Shown: piece by piece, positions 58,068 through 64,000 of the stretch
Layout: every line of letters begins with the position of its first letter
How positions within the stretch are numbered: position 1 is the stretch's first letter
Source of the DNA: Topomyia yanbarensis
Taxonomy: Eukaryota > Arthropoda > Insecta > Diptera > Culicidae
Direction of reading: 5' to 3'
Assembly (NCBI RefSeq): GCF_030247195.1
Contig: NC_080672.1
Coordinates: forward strand, 311,390,127-311,454,126
DNA length: 64,000 nucleotides
Notes under the pieces: generated by a model
What the model saw: only the letters and a program-made list of their open reading frames with translations
The model's database searches: none
Told to the model about the DNA's origin: nothing
Made by a program: the position numbers and the translations under genes

Positions 58068-58275
58068 CCGGTTTACCATTTCCCGGAAAACCATTTTCCG
58101 GAATGTCATTTCCCAGAAAACCATTTCCCGGAATGTACCATTTCCCGGAAAACCATTTCCCGGAATGTACCATCTCCCAGAATATCATTTCCCGGAATGT
58201 ACCATTTCCCGGAATACTATTTCCCGGAATGTACCATTTCCCGGAATACCATTACCCGGAATGTACTTTTTCTCG
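58068..58275. repeat. Subterminal TTCCCGGAA array of copy 2
   Basis: Eight exact TTCCCGGAA palindromes and several one-base variants at 15-18 bp spacing within 208 bp. Units alternate between CCATTTCCCGGAATGTA and CCATTTCCCGGAAAA forms. Confidence 0.85.
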
Positions 58276-58409
58276 GTAATTATTTATACTATTGAAATCT
58301 AAAGTAAACATGTAATTTGAACTTTAAGAACAAATCCAGAGCTATGTTGACTTACTTATATGGTATTCTATAGCATTCAAAATCTTATCATTTTATAGAA
58401 GGCAATATC

Positions 58410-58796
58410 ATGAACAATCCACTAGAGATTTTGAGCCGAGTTTATAGAAACAGCCCAACGAATCATGTGTTTTTTACCTTCCAAGATGTTTGTGGACCTG
58501 CATACACGTGGCCTGGTTACATAGAGAGAATTCTGGTTTCTAAAAACTTTAATTATCACGAGCGTTTACAATTAACCACTTTTTTCGTGAATGGTCTTCC
58601 AGAGGAATGGGTTAAATTTATCATCGAAATCAAAAGATTTCATTTTCGCCGTTACAGAAGAGTAATCTTGGATTTGTTAAATTATTTTAACAAGGAATCC
58701 GTGAAAAAGAAATATTTTTCCTTTTGTATGAGTCATTCCATTTACGTATATTTAGATGGAACACCGAGAGAGCTACCAACTTTTAAACTAAACTAA
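58410..58796 (+). CDS. Element-encoded protein of unknown function, copy 2
   Basis: A 128-aa open frame starting MNNPLEILSRVYRNSPTNHV, then VFFTFQDVCGPAYTWPGYIE, HERLQLTTFFVNGLPEEWVK, FHFRRYRRVILDLLNYFNKE, and ending ELPTFKLN. It has no signal peptide, membrane segment or zinc motif. It is predicted to be mostly helical and basic (pattern inference). Copy 1 has the same protein up to about residue 105. Copy 3 has lost it by replacement of the segment. It begins about 350 bp from the GATTGTACG end. It could be a captured gene piece, a remnant of the autonomous element's protein, or an accessory protein. No homologue is known to me. Confidence 0.5.
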   Translation: MNNPLEILSRVYRNSPTNHVFFTFQDVCGPAYTWPGYIERILVSKNFNYHERLQLTTFFVNGLPEEWVKFIIEIKRFHFRRYRRVILDLLNYFNKESVKKKYFSFCMSHSIYVYLDGTPRELPTFKLN

Positions 58797-59190
58797 CCTA
58801 TTCTCCTCTATTCTTTATTTCACATTATTCCGCGACAAATAAAATTTACAATCAAGATATGATAAGCTTTATAGATATTGATTGAAAGTGCTGGAATAAA
58901 ACATGATGACATTCTTCTGCATTCCAAGTTTTTGTTTGGTTCGCTTGACACCTTATCTTTGCTCTCTGATCATATTAATAAAAAACAAGCTCTCATAAAC
59001 CAATAAAGTACCAGAAAACAGACTATGCTTAAAAAAGGCAAAGTCTCAAAGAAGATTGTTATGAATTATTAATTTCCAAAAAAAGTATTCAAATTTTAAA
59101 GAAGACAAATTCAAAAATATTTTTCATGATTTGCTCATCTCCAAAAGAAGGCGAATAAGCTCATAGAATAACAATTATAATTCAAAAAGT

Positions 59191-60574
59191 GGTAATTGTT
59201 CCGAATCGCGGCTTTTTCGAAAAGAGGGTTAATTTATTTTGGAAATGGTTCTAAATGGCCTATTTTATAACAAGCAATGAAAAAAAATCGGGGGGAAAGC
59301 TTTAAAGTAGTTTAAACTGGAAAAATAAGTTGTTCCCACTTACCTATCTAACAATGGCATTGCTCATGAGAAAGTGACGTTAAGGGTGAAGGTAGTGTGA
59401 TGCGGCTTTGCCGCATAGTCGAGTCCAAGGATTCGAAGTGGCGCAAAGCCGCTGAGAAACCGACGGACGAGGTGGTTTTGATCTTGCTATCGAAGGCAAA
59501 GAGAATAGGAAAAGAGACGAATAGTGTGAAGCCAAAAATACCTTATTGAGCAGACCAATCGTGCAATGTAAATAAACATTACTCATGCCTGAGTTGGAGG
59601 AGATAAGTATTGTAAATTTATCAAAAAAAAAATTTGAATTTTCGTCAGAATTTAGTGCAATCGTGATTGTAAGGTGCATTCTAGAGTCTATGTATGAGTA
59701 AAAACAAGTTTTACAATTATTTCATCTCTTTGTTTCGAAATGCACATCGTTCCATAAACAAATTCAACGATCGACAAAAGGTTTGTTTTCAAAATATAAT
59801 AGGAGTCATTTAAAGTGCTGCCTTTGGAAACGGTTGCCAAATTCTAGTGTTGAAATCATCGTAAAGGGAGTGTTGCCGTTTTGACTGATTTTCACTCTGC
59901 GTCTCTTTCACTATTCTCTTTGATCGAAGGGTGCAATCAAACCTGTAATCCACTCGTTTGCCCGGTATACTCAAACATAGGGGCTATCCCTTGTTTAGGA
60001 CCGACTGAGCGGTAGCGAAGTCGGACAGCATGACAAAAAGCGATGTGGCGTAGCCACATTAGGTATTAATTAACAATGTTTTATTTAGTAACAATAGGAT
60101 AGTATTAATTTACAACAATAAAATATTGTCAGTGCCGAATGTGGCTACGTCACATCGCTTCATTCAAGTGCTGTCCGACTTCGCTGCCGCTCAATCGGAC
60201 TTAAACTAGGAATAGCCCCTATGTTTGAGTATACCGGGCAAACAAGTGGATAACAGGTTTGATTGCACCCTTCGGTAGCAAGATAAAAACCACCTCGTCC
60301 GTCGGTTTCTCAGCGGCCTTGCATCGCTTCGAATCCTTGGACTCGACTATGCGGCAAAGCCGCATCACACTACCTTCACCCTTAACGCCACTTTCTTATG
60401 AGCAATGCCATTGTTAGTAAGGTAAGTGGGAACAACTTATTTTTCCAGTTTAAACTACTTTAAAGCTTTCCCCCCAATTTTTTTTCATTGCTTGTTATAA
60501 AATAGGCCATTGAGAACCATTTCCAAAAGAAATTAACCCTCTTTTCAAAAAAGCCGCGATTCGGAACAATTACC
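59191..60574. mobile_element. Long-TIR foldback element with perfect 8-bp TSD
   Basis: A 1384-bp insertion with exact CAAAAAGT on both sides (59183-59190 and 60575-60582). Copies 1 and 3 show the empty site. Terminal inverted repeats of about 310 bp begin GGTAATTGTTCCGAATCGCG. A second inverted block (59924-60060 against 60117-60285) closes the fold around a 55-bp AT-rich loop. Only about 400 bp at 59515-59925 is unpaired. No transposase frame. The 8-bp duplication suggests a hAT- or P-like source. Palindromic words such as GATGCGGCTTTGCCGCAT occur within the arms. Confidence 0.85.
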
Positions 60575-61529
60575 CAAAAAGTTATAACCCCACAGAAAAT
60601 CCTCCCGATTTTCCCACCGACTAAATCGGTTTGCGTCGGCACAATCGGCCGACTATGCCACCAATGAATCGGTCGATTGTTGCTCCGACTCTTATGGGGG
60701 TTTAACATGGACGTCAGCCGACGCGACAACCAATTAAATATGACAGACGAAATCTGTTGAAATCGGTCTATTTCAACCAATTAAATCGATCGATTAGTTG
60801 ATAGTTTAAAACTGGAACCAGATTCACACAGATTAAATCTGGCGATTAATACGGTGACGAAAATTGTCCACCGACGAAACCCAACTTGGTCGTTTAATTA
60901 ATCTGTCGACCTCGAAGCACCCGTTTTCGTCGGTCGACTGTGAAATTTATGAACTATCAAATTTTCTATGGGGAAGGTATGTTAGGACCACTAGTACTTA
61001 AATCCAATAAAACACCAAGAATATTTTGAAAGAGTACTTAAAAGAATGTGAAACTACATAGAAATAGAAAGTACATATAAATCAAAAACATGCCAAAAAT
61101 GACGACAAGGAAGCATGCATGCATAAGCATCCGGTTTGATTTTTTAGATGCTCCATAAAAATCCCAAAATAAATATATCTGAAGCATTGTTGATATGTTA
61201 TTCTAAATTATATTTAAAATCAATAAAATTCCAAACTACTTTTTATGTTCTAAAATAGAATTTCGTAGTTTGTTTGACATTTGCTGCGTAGCAAGTGTAA
61301 TCAAAATGAGTGGTGGCAAGGTACGTGGTTTAATTTATGGTATTCCGGGAAATGGAACATTCTGGGAAATGGTTTTTCCGGGAAATGGTACATTCCGAGA
61401 AATGGTTTTCCGGGAAATGGTACATTCCGGGAAATGGTTTTCCGGGAAATAGTACATTCTGGGATATGGTTTTTCGGAATATGGTATACCGGGAAATGGT
61501 ATTCCGCGAAATGACGTACAACCACTATA

Positions 61530-63518
61530 GATTGTACGTCGATTCCCGGTTTACCATTTCCCGGAAAACCATTTTCCGGAATGTCATTTCCCAGAAAATC
61601 ATTTCCCGGAATGTACCATTTCCCGGAATACCATTACCCGGAATGTACTTTTTCTCGGTAATTATTTATACTATTGAAATCTAAAGTAAACATGTAATTT
61701 GAACTTTAAGAACAAATCCAGAGCTATGTTGACTTATATATGGGTCATTCCACGCGAAGTGATCAAAAAAAGATGCAAACTTGAAATCGACCTTCACGGA
61801 TTTGAACCAAATTAGAAGGAATTGTTCATCTAGGGCCAATATATAAAAACCCAAATTTTTGTGTCAATTGAACCACCCCTCGGGTCATGGGACCCCCCGT
61901 TTTGGCAAATTGCTAAAACGCTTGATTTTCTTTTGATTATATCTCCGGTTCTATTTACTCTAGAATCAAACCGTAAGTTGGCTTTTGAAGAAAATTGTTC
62001 AAGAAGTCTAGAAATAATATTATTTTTTGCCGACAGTGCTGCCAACTATGCGATTTTTTCAGTTGAATATTAAAAGTTAGTTTTTCTCTCAATACATATA
62101 TTTTAATTTTGAAAATTTTAATACCATCGCGTTCCTCAGACATTTTTACATAAAAAACACTTATCATCCCAATATAATATGAGCGCTTCCTGAGATATAC
62201 CGTTTTTCCTCTATTCTTTATTTCACATTATTCCGCGATAAATAAAATTTACAATCAAGATATGATAAGCTTTATAGATATTGATTGACTGTGCTGGAAT
62301 AAAACATGATGACATTATGCTGCATTCCAAGTTTTTGTTTGGTTCGCTTGGCAATTTATCTTTGCTCTCTAATCATATTAATAAAAAAAAACAAGCTCTC
62401 ATAAACCAATAAAGTACCAGAAAACAGATTATGCTTAAAAAAGTCAAAGTCTCAAAGAAGATTGTTATGAATTATTAATTTCCAAAAAAAAGTACTCAAA
62501 TTTTAAAGAAGACATTCAAAAATATTTTTCATAATTTGCTCATTTCCAAAAGCAGGCGAATAAGCTCATAGAATAACAATTATAATTCAAAAAGTTATAA
62601 CCCCATAGAAAATCCTCCCGATTTTCTCACCGACTAAATCGGCTTGCGTCGGCACAATCGGCCGACTATGCCACCAATTAATCGGTCGATTGTTGCACCG
62701 ACTCTTATGGGGGTTTAACATGGACGTCAGCCGACGCGACAACCGATTAAATATGACAGACGAAATCTGTTGAAATCGGTCTATTTCAACCAATTAAATC
62801 GATCGATTAGTTGATAGTTTAAAACTGGAACCAGATTCACACAGATTAAATCTGGCGATTAATATGGTGACGAAAATTGTCCACCGACGAAACCCATCTT
62901 GGTCGTTTAATTAATCTGTCGACCTCGAAGCAACTGCCAAATTTTCTATGGGGAAGGTATGTTAGGATCACTAGTACTTAAATCCAATAAAACACCAAGA
63001 ATATTTTGAAAGAGTTCTTACAAGAATGTGAAACTACATAGAAATAGAAAGTACATATAAATCAAAAACATGCCAAAAATAACGACAAGGAAGCATGCAT
63101 GTATAAGAAAGAAAAACCGCAGATTTTTTAGATGCATCATCCATAAAAATCCCAAAATAAATATATCTGAAGCATTGTTGATATGTTATTCTAACTTACA
63201 TTTAAAATCAATAAAATTCCAAACATATTTCCAAACTACTTTTTATGTTCTAAAGTAGAGAGAATTTCGTAGTTTGTTTGACATTGTGGTGAGTGGTGGC
63301 AAGGTACGTGGTTTAATTTATTTTCCGGGAAATGGTATTCCGGGAAATGGAACATTCTGGGAAATGGTTTTTCCGGGAAATGGTACATTCCGAGAAATGG
63401 TTTTCTGGGAAATGGTACATTCCGGGAAATGGTTTTCCGGGAAATAGTACATTCTGGGATATGGTTTTCCGGAATATGGTATACCGGGAAATGGTATTCC
63501 GCGAAATGACGTACAACC
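61530..63518. mobile_element. Mutator-like element, copy 3, tandem with copy 2
   Basis: The left end GATTGTACGTCG follows copy 2 after only ACTATA. The right end inverts GGTTGTACGTCATTTCGCGG, with ATGTGG after it. The left array is short (61550-61660) and the right array long (63320-63510). Between them, 61741-62205 (starting GGGTCATTCCACGCGAAGTG) replaces the copy 2 segment 58355-58797 that holds the ORF. The rest matches copies 1 and 2, including the CCATAGAAAAT-bounded block (62605-62955), here with a 25-30 bp deletion near its end. Confidence 0.8.
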
Positions 63519-63736
63519 ATGTGGACAAACAAACAACTCGCTTCTAACTACATTGGATTCGGGCAATTTGTAACATGTAGAGCAAACAGGGGCAACCACA
63601 AAAGATAACCTGAATAGTGGTCGCAATGACAAAGTTTCCCCTAACAAAAAAAAAATACCGAAATGTTGAGTTTTACACGTGGGAAGAGCAAAGGACGAGA
63701 AAAACTAGACAAGAAGCCAAGAGCTTGCAGCGGTGC

Positions 63737-63949
63737 TCGCTGAGGTAAAGAGAACTTTTGTGAGGAACAACATGACGTGGCTGTTGTGCTATCTTATGAC
63801 AAACGCCATTTTGGGATAAACTGAGTTCGATATGCCATGTTACTGTTCTACTTGATTACTGAGATAGCACGACAGCGACGTCATGTTGTTGATCGTTTTG
63901 TAAAACTTTTGCGCGTCATTCCTCGCAAAACTTTTCTTTGCCTCAGCGA
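63737..63949. mobile_element. 213-bp MITE
   Basis: The left arm TCGCTGAGGTAAAGAGAACT, then TTTGTGAGGAA and CAACATGACG, is mirrored at 63860-63949 with a 20-bp indel. The word TGTTGTGCTATCTTATGA also occurs near 7231, so the family is dispersed. No coding capacity. Target duplication not resolved. Confidence 0.6.
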
Positions 63950-64000
63950 CCTTGTGAGTTTATTTCTTCAATTCATTGTACATATCTGCGGATTTGACAT

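Larger units (their letters stand above)
58052..61523. mobile_element. Mutator-like element, copy 2, carrying a foldback insertion
   Basis: The left end is GATTGTACGTCGATTCCCGG and the right end is the inverse of GGTTGTACGTCATTTCGCGG, so orientation is opposite to copy 1. It is preceded by ACTATAATG (58043-58051) and followed by ACTATA, where copy 3 begins. The left array (58068-58275) has eight exact TTCCCGGAA sites. The right array (61335-61520) has one unit fewer than in copies 1 and 3. It contains an intact 128-aa ORF and the 1.38 kb element at 59191-60574. Without that insertion its length is about 2.08 kb, as in copy 1. Confidence 0.82.

Overview
The window is eukaryotic and reads as mosquito chromatin, most likely Aedes. 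It is AT-rich and dense in transposons, with split host genes that have GT-AG introns. It carries tRNA-derived SINEs that resemble the Aedes Feilai type, several classes of non-LTR retrotransposon, and many small inverted-repeat elements. The genus is inferred from repeat types and gene sequence, not from a search.

Two host genes are recognised. On the plus strand, a Storkhead-box (STOX / Drosophila knockout type) gene has one exon at 25847-26042. Five more exons lie at 36628-39407 after a 10.6 kb intron, and its 5' exons are not seen. On the minus strand, 51672 down to 48339, lie the last four exons of a DEIH-box RNA helicase of the MLE/DHX9 type. The N-terminal exons are again not seen. All junctions given were checked for reading frame.

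The rest is layered mobile DNA. 1-14.8 kb: no host gene, with a tRNA-like sequence, several MITEs and a transposase fragment. 14.9-24.3 kb: a decayed CR1/Jockey-type RT copy was hit by a SINE and by a minus-strand ORF1-only element with a PHD finger. That element was then split by a full-length I-group element with two open frames and a poly(A) tail. 25-36 kb (the Storkhead intron): a retroposon with a 16-bp target duplication, nested MITEs including a hAT element with SPIN/Charlie-like ends, a second SINE, and a minus-strand LOA/R1-type pseudogene carrying two MITEs. 40.8-47.4 kb: a 6.6 kb I-group element with an intact ORF1 and a broken ORF2 that lost RT motif A.

53.6-63.5 kb is the most unusual part. 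An R1/LOA-type pseudogene is cut by a 2.06 kb DNA element with a perfect 9-bp target duplication, and two more copies of that family lie in tandem nearby. Their ends are arrays of TTCCCGGAA-type palindromes, which match the STAT consensus TTCN3GAA. Two copies encode a nearly identical protein of about 116-128 aa that I do not recognise. One copy carries a 1.38 kb foldback element with its own 8-bp duplication.
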